DNA of 64,000 bases from Kaistia geumhonensis (GCF_030815145.1 NZ_JAUSWJ010000001.1:1054001-1118000); one strand, 5' to 3'. Positions 51,978 through 61,230 are shown, counted from the stretch's first letter. The notes: generated by a model from the letters alone, not told the origin. Made by a program: numbers and translations.

Positions 51978-52051
51978 GGCCTCGTGGCGGAATGGTTACG
52001 CAGAGGACTGCAAATCCTTGCATCCCGGTTCGATTCCGGGCGAGGCCTCCA
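51978..52051 (+). tRNA. tRNA-Cys (anticodon GCA)
   Basis: Acceptor arms GGCCTCG (51978-51984) and CGAGGCC (52041-52047) pair fully, followed by discriminator U and an encoded CCA. The anticodon loop is CTGCAAA with GCA at 52010-52012, and the T-arm is CCGGTTCGATTCCGG. The cobD start codon is only 6 bases beyond the CCA, so the two are likely on one primary transcript. Confidence 0.97.
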
Positions 52052-52057
52052 CTCTTC

Positions 52058-53074
52058 ATGACGCGCGATACGCTGCCCAGCGATGACCGACACGCCGAAC
52101 CCCGGCATGGCGGAGCGCTCGCCGCTGCGACGGCGCGATACGGGTTTCCAGCCGGCGGCTGGCTCGATCTTTCCACCGGAATCAATCCGGAGCCCTGGCC
52201 CGCCCCCGCACCGACCGTCGAGGCGTACGCCCGGCTTCCCGATCCCGCCGATCTCGCGAGCCTTATGAAGGCCGCGCGATCCACCTATGGCGCGCCGGCG
52301 CAGGCTCTCCTCGTCGCGGTGCCCGGAAGCGACGTCGCGCTGCGGCTTCTGCCGAGCCTGGCGCCCTGCGGGACGGTCGCCGTCCTCTCGCCGACCTACT
52401 CCGGCCATGCCGAGGCGTGGCGCGGTGCCGGGCATGCGGTCCGGGCCATATCGGCCCTGAACGACGCGGCGGGCAGCGACGTCGTGGTACTCGCCAATCC
52501 CAACAATCCCGACGGGCGCGTCACGGCGCCCGCTGACATCCTTCGCGTCCTCGCCGCGCTGCCCGCAAAGGGGCTTCTGGTCGTCGACGAGGCCTTTGCC
52601 GACCTGACGCCCGAGATCAGCATCGTCCCGGCACTGGGCGACCCGCGTCTCGTCGTCCTCAGGTCCTTCGGCAAGTTTTACGGCCTCGCCGGGCTCCGGC
52701 TCGGCTTCGTGCTCGGCAGCGGGGCGATCGTGGAGCGGCTCGCGGCGCTGATGGGCGATTGGCCGGTCTCCGGTCCGGCGCTCGCGGTTGGCCGCGCGGC
52801 GCTCTCGGATACCGGCTGGCGGGATGCGACGCGGCTTCGCCTCGCAGAGCGGCGTCGCCGGCTCGACCTGGTGTTGGCGCGGCACTCGCTCGCGATCGCC
52901 GGCGGCACGGATCTCTTTCGCCTCATCGGGGTGGCGGACGCCGGCGCCCTTCATGAAAGGCTGGCGCGGCGCGGCGTCTGGACGCGGGTCTTCGCCGAGC
53001 GGCCGGGTTTCATCCGCTTCGGCATTCCCCGCGACGCCGACCTCGACCGCCTTGATGCCGCGCTCGGCCGTTGA
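52058..53074 (+). CDS. cobD: Threonine-phosphate decarboxylase (cobalamin synthesis)
   Basis: A 338-residue class I/II PLP aminotransferase-like protein that makes the aminopropanol side chain of adenosylcobalamin. The N-terminal HGGALAAATARYG then WLDLSTGINPEPWP are CobD marks; the PLP sites are VLANPNNPDGRV, VVDEAFADLTPE and the cofactor lysine in RSFGKFYGLAGLRLGF. ATG 52058 is 6 bases after the tRNA-Cys CCA and has no ribosome site, so translation after tRNA processing may be leaderless. No other cobalamin genes are nearby. HisC-like enzymes are an alternative that the HGG start argues against. Confidence 0.9.
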   Translation: MTRDTLPSDDRHAEPRHGGALAAATARYGFPAGGWLDLSTGINPEPWPAPAPTVEAYARLPDPADLASLMKAARSTYGAPAQALLVAVPGSDVALRLLPSLAPCGTVAVLSPTYSGHAEAWRGAGHAVRAISALNDAAGSDVVVLANPNNPDGRVTAPADILRVLAALPAKGLLVVDEAFADLTPEISIVPALGDPRLVVLRSFGKFYGLAGLRLGFVLGSGAIVERLAALMGDWPVSGPALAVGRAALSDTGWRDATRLRLAERRRRLDLVLARHSLAIAGGTDLFRLIGVADAGALHERLARRGVWTRVFAERPGFIRFGIPRDADLDRLDAALGR

Positions 53075-53115
53075 GAGACCGATTCAGCCGAAGCGCCCAA
53101 AGCCTTGGCAGAGAA

Positions 53116-53352
53116 TCAGAAAGCCCGGAACGTCATGATGGTTCGGGTGTCCCGGATGCCCGGAAAGCGCTGGATCGATTCGGTGACGAAATGGCCTGGA
53201 TCGACCGCGTCTTCGAGGTAACACTTCACAAGGAGGTCAAACTCGCCGGCCGTCGAGTAGATCTCGGAAGCGATCTCGCTGTCGGCGATCGCGGTGGCGA
53301 CCTCGTAGGCCCGGCCGAGTTCACATTTGATCTGGACGAACAGCGCTTTCAT
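53116..53352 (-). CDS. Stand-alone Lrp/AsnC ligand-binding (RAM) domain protein
   Basis: A 78-residue protein that is only the RAM domain of Lrp/AsnC regulators, with no DNA-binding part: MKALFVQIKCELGRAYEVAT, GEFDLLVKCYLED and FPGIRDTRTIMTF. Such proteins are known in many bacteria and may bind amino acids or modulate full-length Lrp proteins. GGAG lies before the ATG at about 8 bases. It is convergent with cobD (41 bases apart) and divergent from the DUF4864 gene. Function is unproved. Confidence 0.9.
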   Translation of the reverse strand: MKALFVQIKCELGRAYEVATAIADSEIASEIYSTAGEFDLLVKCYLEDAVDPGHFVTESIQRFPGIRDTRTIMTFRAF

Positions 53353-53505
53353 CGGAGGCTCCCTGCGGTCCTGATGCGACGGAACGCAACCGGATAGCAG
53401 GCACCGGCCCGGTGCGAAAGCCGCGAAAATCGGTGGCCCCCTCCCTTGCCGGATCGCGCCGTGTGGCTAGTTGCTTCTCTGGCGCTATCGTCCAGGGAGG
53501 TTCCG

Positions 53506-53943
53506 ATGCGCGTCCGTTGCCTCATCTCCGCCGCCGCGATCGCCGCCGCCGTCAGCGCCAGCGCGCTCTCTCCTGTACAAGCGGAGCCGTCGAGCGCCGA
53601 CCGAGCCGACTTCAAGGCGCTGGTGCAGCAGCAGCTCGACGCCTTCCGGCGTGACGACGGCGCCGCCGCGTACAGCCACGCAGCGCCCGGCATCCGTCGG
53701 ATGTTCCCCACTCCTGACATCTTCATGACCATGGTCCGCCAGGCCTATCCGCCGGTCTATCGCTCGCAGAGCGTTGTTTTCGGCGAAGTGGTCGAGGGTC
53801 CGCTCGGACCGATGGAGAAGGTGTATCTGACGGCCGCCGATGGCTCGGGCTGGATCGCACTCTACAGCTTCGAGAAACAGCCTGACGGAACATGGAAGAT
53901 CTCTGGCTGCCAGCTCCTGAAGGACGAGGCGCCGACGATCTAG
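53506..53943 (+). CDS. DUF4864 secreted protein
   Basis: A 145-residue protein with a signal peptide (MRVRCLISAAAIAAAVSASA through VQA) and a DUF4864 domain, a small NTF2-like fold: VQQQLDAFRRDDGAAAYSHA, IRRMFPTPDIFMTMVRQAYP and YSFEKQPDGTWKISGCQL. GGGAGG before ATG 53506 sets the start; a longer in-frame version has no signal. Its last 4 bases overlap the 3' end of the convergent P-type ATPase gene. Function is unknown. Confidence 0.85.
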   Translation: MRVRCLISAAAIAAAVSASALSPVQAEPSSADRADFKALVQQQLDAFRRDDGAAAYSHAAPGIRRMFPTPDIFMTMVRQAYPPVYRSQSVVFGEVVEGPLGPMEKVYLTAADGSGWIALYSFEKQPDGTWKISGCQLLKDEAPTI

Positions 53944-56549
53944 GCCGGCTTGGCGCCGGCGGCTGCGAGACGCTTGTAGATTTCCATCACGGCGAGTACC
54001 GCGATCCCGCCAACCGAGAGCGCTATGCCCTCGACGAGGCTGATGCCGTCCAGCGAAAGAAGATCGCGGAGGGGCGGGATGGCCGGGGCGAGCATCTGAA
54101 GCGCCTGGGCTCCGGCCACGGACGCGACGAGAAGCGGGTTGTTCGAGAGCGGAATGCCGAAGACCGAACGTGTCTCCGACCTGCAGTTGAAACAATGGGC
54201 GTTCTCGCACCAGACGAGAAGCCAGAGCGTCGCGCCCTGCGCCACCGGCTGTGAGAACCCCGCCGCGAGGGCACCCGCATAGAAGGCAAAGGCGATCAGG
54301 CCGATCGCGGCGCCGCTCACGAGAACCGCGCGGATCATCGCGGTGTCGAGGATCGGCGCACCGGCCGGGCGCGGACGGCGGCGAAGAACTCCCGCCTCGC
54401 CCTTTTCGAAGGCGAGCGCCACGTCCTGCAAACCGTTCGTGACCAGGTTGAGCCACAGAAGCTGCACCGCCGTCAGGGGCGGCGGCAGGCCGGAAAGCGT
54501 CGCCAGGAGCATCAGGAGGATTTCCGCGGCTCCGGTCGAGACGACCAGCAGGATCACCTTTCGGACATTGTCGTAGGCAATGCGTCCTTCCTCGATGCCG
54601 GCGACGATCGAGGAGAAATTATCGTCGGCGAGGATGAGGCCGGCCGCTTCGCGCGCGATATCGGTGCCGCCGCGCCCCATGGCCACGCCGATATCGGCGG
54701 CATGCAGCGCCCCGGCATCGTTGACCCCGTCGCCGGTCACGGCGACGACATGGCCTTGCCGTTTCAGGCTCTCGACGATGGCGAGCTTCTGCAGCGGCTC
54801 GATGCGGGCGAAGACGCGAGCCCCCGCGGTCGCGGCATCGAAGGCCGCCGGCGTCCCGAGGCTGGCGAGTTGCGCCCCGCTCACCACGCTCTCCGGATCG
54901 TCGGCGATGCCGACCTGCCGCGCGATGGCGAGCGCGGTCAGCGGATGGTCGCCCGTCACCATCACGACGCGGATGCCCGCGTCCCCCGCCGCCGCGACCG
55001 CCTCGGCGGCGCCCGCCCTCAGAGGGTCGATGAGCCCGGCGAGCCCGATCAGCGAAAGGCCCGCCAGCGCCGCCTCGCCGGTGGCCGCGACCTGGCCCGC
55101 GGCGACGGCGATGACGCGGAACCCTCGTGCCGACAGGTCGCGCGCGGCGGCGAGCGCTGCGCCGCCATCATCGTCAGAGAGCATCGCGATCGTCTCGGGC
55201 GCGCCCTTGGCATAGGCGATGATCGTGTCGCCGTCGCCGTGGAAGGCGGCCGCATATCGACGTTCCGCCTCGTAGGGAACGCGGCCGAGCGGGTCGGGCC
55301 GGGGTGCCGTTCCTCGGCGCGGATGGCGGGCGGCGGCGACGTGGAAGGCGAGGTCGACGGCGTCGCCGCTGAGACGATCGCCTTCGAGCGCGGCGACCTC
55401 GCTCGCCAAGGCTCCAGCCTCGAGCACCGGCGCCGATGCCGCATCGCCGGCCGCTACCTCCCCGAGGCCTGGGATCCAGATGCGCTCGACCGTCAGCCGG
55501 TTCTCGGTCAACGTCCCTGTCTTGTCGGTCGCGATCAGCGTGCAGGACCCGAGGCCTTCGACCGCCATCATGTGGCGCACGATGACCTGGCGGCGCCCCA
55601 TGCGCTGCATCGCGATCGAGAGCGCGACGGTCATGGCGACCGGAAGCCCTTCGGGGATGGCCGAGACGGCGAGCGCGACGGCGAGCAGCACGATCTGGTC
55701 CGGCGGCGAGCCGCGCATCGCCTCGATGGCACCGATGATTGCGATCAGCACCAGCGTCACGAGCGCGACATCGCGCGTGAAGCGCTCCATGCGCACCATC
55801 AGCGGCGGAGGCACGTCCTCGGTATCGAGACTGGCGGCGAGCTGGCCGATCACCGTCAGCCTTCCGGTGGCGACCACGATGCCGACGCCGCGCCCGCGCT
55901 CCGCCACCGTCCCGGCATGCAGCATCGTCACCCGCTCGCCAAGCGGCGCGTCGGCGGCTGCCGGCGGTTCCGCCATCTTCTCGACCGCAAGCGATTCGCC
56001 CGTCAGCAGGCTTTCGTCCACCGACAGGCCGGTTGCCTCGGCCAACCGGAGATCGGCGGGAATGCGGGCTCCGCCTTCGATCTCGACGATATCTCCCGGC
56101 ACCAGCAGCCGCGCGTCGAGACGGGTCAGCACCCCGCCTCGCCGGACCGATGCCGTCACCGGGATCAGCGACTTGAGCGCCCGCGCACGAGACTCCGCCC
56201 GCCACTCCTGAAAGGAGCCGATCGCGGCGTTGCTCGCGAGAACGATGAAGATGAACCAGGCATCGGAGCCATGGCCAAGCGCAAAGGAAATCGCGGCTGC
56301 GATCAGCAGCAGGTAGATGAAAGGACTGCGGAACTGCCCGGCGACAACCTCGAAAAGCGACTTGCTGCGCGGCTCCGGCAGTCGGTTGGGACCGCTGCGG
56401 GCAAGGCGCGCCGCCGCCTCGCCCTCTGTCAGGCCCTCGAGCGCCGTATCGAACTCCGCCAGGACTGCATTGACGGTGCGGCTAGCGCAGGCGGCATCAC
56501 CGGATGCGGAGCCGTGCCCGGCGCCGCCGTACTGGTTCGCTGCCGCCAT
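53940..56549 (-). CDS. Cation-translocating P-type ATPase (P2-like)
   Basis: An 869-residue ion pump of the P2 type. M4 has AIPEGLPVAMTVAL, the phosphorylation site is DKTGTLTENRL, the nucleotide domain has MVTGDHPLTALAIA, the hinge is VTGDGVNDAGALHAADIG, and M6 has LWLNLVTNGLQDVALAFE. It lacks the CPC motif of heavy-metal pumps. Compared with Ca2+ pumps, the M6 aspartate (NLVTDG) is asparagine here and an aspartate comes three residues later, so ion choice is uncertain. I start at ATG 56549; a TTG at 56600 would add 17 residues. The 3' end overlaps the DUF4864 gene. Confidence 0.88.
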   Translation of the reverse strand: MAAANQYGGAGHGSASGDAACASRTVNAVLAEFDTALEGLTEGEAAARLARSGPNRLPEPRSKSLFEVVAGQFRSPFIYLLLIAAAISFALGHGSDAWFIFIVLASNAAIGSFQEWRAESRARALKSLIPVTASVRRGGVLTRLDARLLVPGDIVEIEGGARIPADLRLAEATGLSVDESLLTGESLAVEKMAEPPAAADAPLGERVTMLHAGTVAERGRGVGIVVATGRLTVIGQLAASLDTEDVPPPLMVRMERFTRDVALVTLVLIAIIGAIEAMRGSPPDQIVLLAVALAVSAIPEGLPVAMTVALSIAMQRMGRRQVIVRHMMAVEGLGSCTLIATDKTGTLTENRLTVERIWIPGLGEVAAGDAASAPVLEAGALASEVAALEGDRLSGDAVDLAFHVAAARHPRRGTAPRPDPLGRVPYEAERRYAAAFHGDGDTIIAYAKGAPETIAMLSDDDGGAALAAARDLSARGFRVIAVAAGQVAATGEAALAGLSLIGLAGLIDPLRAGAAEAVAAAGDAGIRVVMVTGDHPLTALAIARQVGIADDPESVVSGAQLASLGTPAAFDAATAGARVFARIEPLQKLAIVESLKRQGHVVAVTGDGVNDAGALHAADIGVAMGRGGTDIAREAAGLILADDNFSSIVAGIEEGRIAYDNVRKVILLVVSTGAAEILLMLLATLSGLPPPLTAVQLLWLNLVTNGLQDVALAFEKGEAGVLRRRPRPAGAPILDTAMIRAVLVSGAAIGLIAFAFYAGALAAGFSQPVAQGATLWLLVWCENAHCFNCRSETRSVFGIPLSNNPLLVASVAGAQALQMLAPAIPPLRDLLSLDGISLVEGIALSVGGIAVLAVMEIYKRLAAAGAKPA

Positions 56550-56671
56550 CGCCGCAATCTCGCTCTTGCCAGGATTGCGGTATCCTAGCGCGATCGGCAA
56601 TGTGACGCTTGGCCAAGATCAAGTCGCGGCCGGATGGGCGCGGGCTGGCAGGCGCGGAACCGGTCGCGCGC

Positions 56672-57802
56672 TCAGAGTGGCGCGATGTCGCCGCGAGCCC
56701 AACCCGCCTTGGTCGTCTGACGGAACTTTTCGAACCGATCTTCGTCGATCGCGGCCCGGATGCCGGCCATCAGGCTCTGGTAATAGGCGAGATTGTTCCA
56801 GGTGAGCAGCATGGCGGCGAGCGTTTCGCCCGACTTGAAGAGATGGTGCAGATAGGCGCGCGAATAGTCGCGGCTCGCCGGACAGTCCGAGCTTTCGTCG
56901 AGCGGACGATGATCCTCGGCATGGCGGGCGTTCTTGAGGTTCACCTTGCCGAAACGGGTGAAGGCAAGGCCGTGCCGGCCGGCACGGGTCGGCATCACGC
57001 AATCGAACATGTCGACGCCGCGGGCGACCGATTCGATAATGTCCTCCGGCGTGCCGACGCCCATCAGGTAGCGCGGTTTCTCCCTGGGCAGGATCGGGGT
57101 CGTCATCTCCAAAATGCGTAGCATCACCGCCTGCGGCTCCCCGACCGCGAGGCCACCGATCGAGTAGCCCTTGAAGTCCATCGCGGCGAGCGCGGAGGCG
57201 GATTCCCCGCGAAGCCGCTCGTTGTCGCCACCCTGAACGATTCCGAAGATCGCCTTGCCCGGCTGGTCGCCGAAGGCCGCCTTCGAGCGCTCGGCCCAGC
57301 GCAACGAAAGCTGCATGGCGCGCTCGATCTCCTTTTCCTCGGCCGGCAGTGCGACGCATTCGTCGAGCTGCATCTGGATGTCACTGTCGAGCAGGCCCTG
57401 GATCTCCACCGAGCGCTCCGGCGTCATCTCGTAGCGTCGGCCATCGATGTGGCTCTGGAAGGTGACGCCGTTCTCGTCGAGCTTTCGGAGCTGGGCCAGC
57501 GACATGACCTGGAAACCGCCGGAATCGGTCAGGATCGGATGCGGCCAGTTCGCGAAGACATGCAGCCCGCCGAGCTTCGCCACCCGCTCGGCGCCCGGCC
57601 GCAACATCAGGTGATAGGTGTTGCCGAGGATGATGTCGGCACCGAGCTCGCGGACCTGGCCGGGATACATCGCCTTGACCGTGCCAGCCGTGCCGACCGG
57701 CATGAAGGCGGGCGTGCGGATCGTGCCGCGCGGCATGTCGATGCGGCCGCGGCGCGCCCCGCCGTCGGTCTTCAGCAGCGTGAACGAGAAACGGTCGGTC
57801 AT
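56672..57802 (-). CDS. tgt: tRNA-guanine transglycosylase, variant zinc site
   Basis: Exchanges guanine for preQ1 at position 34 of tRNAs for Asp, Asn, His and Tyr. It has 376 residues. Catalytic segments are [13 protein letters not shown], the nucleophile in [14 protein letters not shown] and [19 protein letters not shown] is also present. The zinc motif is altered: CxCxxC reads Ser305-x-Cys307-xx-Ser310 ([18 protein letters not shown]). Its ATG overlaps the queA stop by 4 bases, so the two queuosine genes are coupled. The start [15 protein letters not shown] is canonical. Confidence 0.95.
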   Translation of the reverse strand: MTDRFSFTLLKTDGGARRGRIDMPRGTIRTPAFMPVGTAGTVKAMYPGQVRELGADIILGNTYHLMLRPGAERVAKLGGLHVFANWPHPILTDSGGFQVMSLAQLRKLDENGVTFQSHIDGRRYEMTPERSVEIQGLLDSDIQMQLDECVALPAEEKEIERAMQLSLRWAERSKAAFGDQPGKAIFGIVQGGDNERLRGESASALAAMDFKGYSIGGLAVGEPQAVMLRILEMTTPILPREKPRYLMGVGTPEDIIESVARGVDMFDCVMPTRAGRHGLAFTRFGKVNLKNARHAEDHRPLDESSDCPASRDYSRAYLHHLFKSGETLAAMLLTWNNLAYYQSLMAGIRAAIDEDRFEKFRQTTKAGWARGDIAPL

Positions 57803-58881
57803 TCGGCCTCGGCAGGATGGAGCAGCGACGCGTCGCCGTAAGAGTAGAAGCGGTAGCCGCAGCGGATTGCGTGGCCATAGGCCTCGCGCATGGTCTCGAG
57901 GCCCGAAAAGGCGGAAACCAGCATGAAAAGCGTCGAGCGCGGCAGGTGGAAATTGGTCATCAGAAGGTCGACGGCGCGGAACCGGTAGCCCGGCGTGATG
58001 AAGATGCTGGTTGGTCCGTTGAACGAACGGATCATGTGATCCTCGCCGGCAGCGCTCTCCAGGAGGCGAAGGGATGTGGTGCCGACGGCGACGACGCGGC
58101 CTCCGCGGGCGCGCACGGCGTTGAGCGCGGCGGCGGTCGCCTCCGAGACCTCGCCACGCTCTGCATGCATCCGGTGATCGGCGGTATCGTCCGCCTTGAC
58201 CGGCATAAAGGTGCCGGCGCCGACATGCAGCGTCACGAAATGCCGCTCGACGCCGCGTGCATCGAGGCGCTCGAACAATTCGGGCGTGAAGTGGAGGCCG
58301 GCCGTCGGCGCGGCGACGGCGCCTTCCTCGCGGGCATAGATGGTCTGGTAGTCAGCGCGATCCTCGGCGTCCTCGGCCCGTTTCGAGGCGATATAGGGAG
58401 GCAGAGGGATATGGCCGAGAGTCGCGATGGCGGCGTCGAGATCGGGGCCGGTGAGGTCGAAGGCGAGCACGACCTCGCCCGCCTCCCCCTTCTCCGCGAC
58501 CGTCGCGGCGAGGCCCGACACGAGACAGGCGCGATCCGCCGTTTCGCCGAACAGGATGCGGTCGCCCGCCGCGATCTTCTTCGCCGGGCGCAGGAAGGCG
58601 CGCCAGCGATCGCCCGCCTCGCGCATATGCAGCGTCGCGCCGATGCGGGCCGAGACGCCATCGCGCACCCGCTCGCCGAACAACTGCGCCGGGATGACCC
58701 GCGTATCGTTGAAGACGAGCGCATCGCCCGGGCGCAGGAGGTCGGGCAGCTCGCGGACGATGCGGTCTTCCGGCGCGGCACCGGGCTTCACGACGAGCAG
58801 CCGGGCGGCATCTCGCGGGCGCGCCGGCCGGAGCGCGATGCGCTCGTCCGGCAGGTCGAAATCGAAAAGGTCGACGCGCAT
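57799..58881 (-). CDS. queA: S-adenosylmethionine:tRNA ribosyltransferase-isomerase
   Basis: Adds the epoxycyclopentane ring during queuosine synthesis after Tgt. It has 360 residues from ATG 58881 ([20 protein letters not shown]); the in-frame extension to 58956 lacks family character. Conserved pieces are [49 protein letters not shown] and [20 protein letters not shown]. It overlaps tgt by 4 bases (ATGA). The 135 bases upstream, toward the cyclophilin gene, contain a REP-like hairpin. Confidence 0.96.
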   Translation of the reverse strand: MRVDLFDFDLPDERIALRPARPRDAARLLVVKPGAAPEDRIVRELPDLLRPGDALVFNDTRVIPAQLFGERVRDGVSARIGATLHMREAGDRWRAFLRPAKKIAAGDRILFGETADRACLVSGLAATVAEKGEAGEVVLAFDLTGPDLDAAIATLGHIPLPPYIASKRAEDAEDRADYQTIYAREEGAVAAPTAGLHFTPELFERLDARGVERHFVTLHVGAGTFMPVKADDTADHRMHAERGEVSEATAAALNAVRARGGRVVAVGTTSLRLLESAAGEDHMIRSFNGPTSIFITPGYRFRAVDLLMTNFHLPRSTLFMLVSAFSGLETMREAYGHAIRCGYRFYSYGDASLLHPAEAE

Positions 58882-58967
58882 CGGTACTCGCGAAGGTCTC
58901 GAATGGGAAAGGGCGCCAGACGGCGCCCGGTCTCTTGCTTCTGATCGCGGCGGCAAGCGCCGCCAAG

Positions 58968-59007
58968 CCCTCGCCCCGGCCTTCTCCGAAGAGGGCCGGG
59001 GTGAGGG
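58968..59007. repeat. REP-like hairpin between queA and cyclophilin gene
   Basis: Fourteen-base arms (CCCTCGCCCCGGCC / GGCCGGGGTGAGGG, one G-T type mismatch) surround an inner CTTC/GAAG stem. The left arm matches the unit at 45498-45511 at 12 of 14 positions. It lies 9 bases after the cyclophilin stop and may end that transcript. Confidence 0.65.
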
Positions 59008-59016
59008 ACTTCCTTG

Positions 59017-59490
59017 CTACGCCACGTCGGCTGCGACGCGGAGCGTGACGATCTGGTCGGGATCCTTGACCGGCTCGCCGCGCTTGATCTTGTCGATGTT
59101 TTCCATGCCCTCGATCACCTTGCCCCAGACGGTGTACTGGCCGTCGAGGAATCGGGCGTCGGCGAAGCAGATGAAGAACTGGCTGTCGCCCGAGTCGGGG
59201 TTCTGGGCGCGGGCCATCGAAAGCGTACCGCGCAGATGCGGTTCGCGGTTGAACTCGGCCTTGAGCTTCTTGCCCGAGCCGCCCATGCCGGTGCCGGTCG
59301 GATCGCCAGTCTGCGCCATGAAGCCGTCGATTACGCGGTGAAAGACGATGCCGTCATAGAACTTCTCGCGTGCCAGTTCCTTGATGCGAGCGACATGGTT
59401 GGGGGCGAGGTCGGGCCGAAGCTCGATCACCGCCGTGCCCTTGGTCGTCTCCAGGATCAGCGTGTTTTCCGGGTCCTTGATATCGGCCAC
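59017..59490 (-). CDS. ppiB: Cytoplasmic peptidyl-prolyl cis-trans isomerase (cyclophilin)
   Basis: A 157-residue cyclophilin without a signal peptide, for folding of proline-containing proteins in the cytoplasm. The catalytic region has FYDGIVFHRVIDGFMAQTGD (Arg of FHR), GMGGSGKKLKAEFN and FFICFADARFLDGQYTVWGK. It is the second of two tandem cyclophilin genes; the upstream one has a signal peptide. They share about half or more of their residues, which points to an old duplication. Confidence 0.94.
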   Translation of the reverse strand: MADIKDPENTLILETTKGTAVIELRPDLAPNHVARIKELAREKFYDGIVFHRVIDGFMAQTGDPTGTGMGGSGKKLKAEFNREPHLRGTLSMARAQNPDSGDSQFFICFADARFLDGQYTVWGKVIEGMENIDKIKRGEPVKDPDQIVTLRVAADVA

Positions 59491-59593
59491 GTTTCAATCT
59501 CCGTTCGGGGAATTTCGGGAAGGCTTCTGCCACCAATCGGCGGCCGCCGCGAGCCCAATCGGCAGCGGCGGCCCGATTGCGGCGTCGACCGCG

Positions 59594-60139
59594 CTACTTG
59601 GCGTCGGCCGCGACCTGCATCTTCACGATCTTGTCCGGATTGGCCGGCGGCTCGCCCTTCTTGATCTCGTCGACATATTCCATGCCGCTGACCACCTCGC
59701 CCCAGACCGTGTACTGGCCGTCGAGAAAGCCGCCATCGGCAAACATGATGAAGAACTGCGAATTGGCGCTGTTCGGGTCCTGCGACCGCGCCATGCCGAC
59801 CGTGCCACGGCCGAAATGAGCGTTCGAGAACTCCGCCGGGATATCGGGCAGCTTGGAGCCGCCCATGCCGGTGCCGGTCGGATCGCCGGTCTGCGCCATG
59901 AAGCCGTCGATCACGCGGTGGAAGACAATGCCGTCATAGAAGCCTTCGCGGGTCAGCTTCTTGATCTGCTCGACATGCTTGGGCGCGAGATCGGGGCGCA
60001 GCTTGATGACGACGCGTCCATCCTTGAGATCGAGATAGATGGTGTTCTCAGGATCGAGCTTCTCGGAGGCGGCCATCGCCGGGGCGACGGCGAGGAAGAC
60101 GGCGAGCATCGCCGCCATCATGCTGAAGAATCGAGTCAC
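59594..60139 (-). CDS. Periplasmic peptidyl-prolyl cis-trans isomerase (cyclophilin)
   Basis: A 181-residue cyclophilin with a signal peptide (FSMMAAMLAVFLAVAPAMA, cleaved near AMA/ASE), so it acts in the periplasm. Core motifs match its cytoplasmic neighbour: FYDGIVFHRVIDGFMAQTGD, TGTGMGGSKLPDIPAEF and QFFIMFADGGFLDGQYTVWG. It is 103 bases upstream of the cytoplasmic copy and 49 bases downstream of coaD, all on the minus strand, and may be in one operon with coaD. Confidence 0.94.
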   Translation of the reverse strand: MTRFFSMMAAMLAVFLAVAPAMAASEKLDPENTIYLDLKDGRVVIKLRPDLAPKHVEQIKKLTREGFYDGIVFHRVIDGFMAQTGDPTGTGMGGSKLPDIPAEFSNAHFGRGTVGMARSQDPNSANSQFFIMFADGGFLDGQYTVWGEVVSGMEYVDEIKKGEPPANPDKIVKMQVAADAK

Positions 60140-60188
60140 GGAAATCTCCGGTTGTTCGCCATATGGCAGGATGAACGGCGGGGTGCGG

Positions 60189-60689
60189 TCAGGAAGCGAA
60201 TTTTTGTGTCAGCTTTCGGGCGACGAAATCCGGCACGAATGGAGTGACGTCGCCGCCGAGCCTGGCGATCTGGCGGACGAGCGTGGCGGTGATCGGCCGC
60301 GTCGCCGTCGATGCCGGCACGAAGATAGTCCGGATATCGGGCGCCATGGCGCCGTTCATGCCTGCGAGCTGCATCTCGTAGTCGAGATCGGTGCCGTCGC
60401 GCAGTCCCCGGATCAGGATGCCGGCGCCCGCTTTCCGCGCGGCATCGATGGTCAGCCCGTCAAAGGCGACGGTGGACACGCGTCCTGCCCCGCCCTCGAT
60501 CGCCGCGGTAAGCATATCGATCAACGCCACCCGTTCGTCGAAGGCAAAGAGCGGCACCTTGCCGGGGTGCGTGCCGATCCCAACCACGACCTTGTCACAG
60601 AAGGCGAGTGCCGCCGCGAGGATGTCGGCGTGACCGTTGGTAATCGGGTCGAAGGATCCCGGGAAAAAGCCGGTCCGGATGGGCGGCAT
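60189..60689 (-). CDS. coaD: Phosphopantetheine adenylyltransferase
   Basis: Makes dephospho-coenzyme A from phosphopantetheine and ATP. It has 166 residues from ATG 60689; the ATG six bases earlier (60695) is only 3 bases from GGAG, too close, so the second is preferred. A longer in-frame start at 60857 is not supported. Motifs are [15 protein letters not shown] (nucleotide site) and [16 protein letters not shown], plus [20 protein letters not shown]. It lies between gyrA and the two cyclophilin genes, an order common in rhizobia-like genomes. Confidence 0.95.
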   Translation of the reverse strand: MPPIRTGFFPGSFDPITNGHADILAAALAFCDKVVVGIGTHPGKVPLFAFDERVALIDMLTAAIEGGAGRVSTVAFDGLTIDAARKAGAGILIRGLRDGTDLDYEMQLAGMNGAMAPDIRTIFVPASTATRPITATLVRQIARLGGDVTPFVPDFVARKLTQKFAS

Positions 60690-60888
60690 CGGCATGATCT
60701 CCGTTCGGTAAATCACGTGATCGCGAAGCTGTGACCGGCCCCGCCCCTGAAATTCCGCGGAACCGCCTCGATTTCGCGACGTTGACAGCCCAAGTGAAGG
60801 GCAGATGAACAGCGCGTAGTGATGCGGTTCATAGCCCCGATGGCGTGATGTGTCCAAGTTCAGATCGTCCGCGATACGGAGAGCGGCA

Positions 60889-61116
60889 ATGACGACATGG
60901 TTTCATAGTCTGATCCTTGCGACTTCGGCGGTGGCCACCATCGCCGTAGGCGTGGCCGGCGCAGGTGTTCTGAACGACATGCGCGCCCCCGCTGCCAAGA
61001 AGGCCGATCGCCTCGCGGTCATGGCCGATCTCGGCGGCAGCCCGGAGATCACGATCGAGCAGCGTGGCGAAGGTGTGTCGATATTGACCCGAGTTCCCTC
61101 GCCGGCCGCCAACTGA
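60889..61116 (+). CDS. Small exported or membrane protein
   Basis: A 75-residue protein of unknown function: [20 protein letters not shown] and a short following region give one hydrophobic segment (signal or anchor), then a charged part ([39 protein letters not shown]). GGAGAG stands before ATG 60889, and a strong terminator follows 68 bases after the stop. A GTG start at 60850 is possible but poorer. It is divergent from coaD and convergent with gyrA. Good ribosome site and terminator support its reality. Confidence 0.72.
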   Translation: MTTWFHSLILATSAVATIAVGVAGAGVLNDMRAPAAKKADRLAVMADLGGSPEITIEQRGEGVSILTRVPSPAAN

Positions 61117-61183
61117 GCCCGGGCCCCTTTTCCTGACCTCGGTAAACCCCGACCGATCAAGAAACGACCTCCCCCATAAACTG

Positions 61184-61213
61184 AAACGCCGGCTCGCGCC
61201 GGCGTTTTCTTTT
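61184..61213 (+). terminator. Rho-independent terminator between small gene and gyrA
   Basis: Perfect ten-base stem AAACGCCGGC / GCCGGCGTTT with loop TCGC, followed on the plus strand by TTCTTTTC. On the minus strand only a short A/T stretch follows, so it mainly ends the small plus-strand gene; gyrA stops 18 bases away and may use it too. Confidence 0.87.
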
Positions 61214-61230
61214 CTGTCTGTCGGCAACGC

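Noticed and set aside
51978-52051. tRNA-Cys as an integration site
   Set aside because: No integrase, no 3'-end duplication and core genes on both sides.
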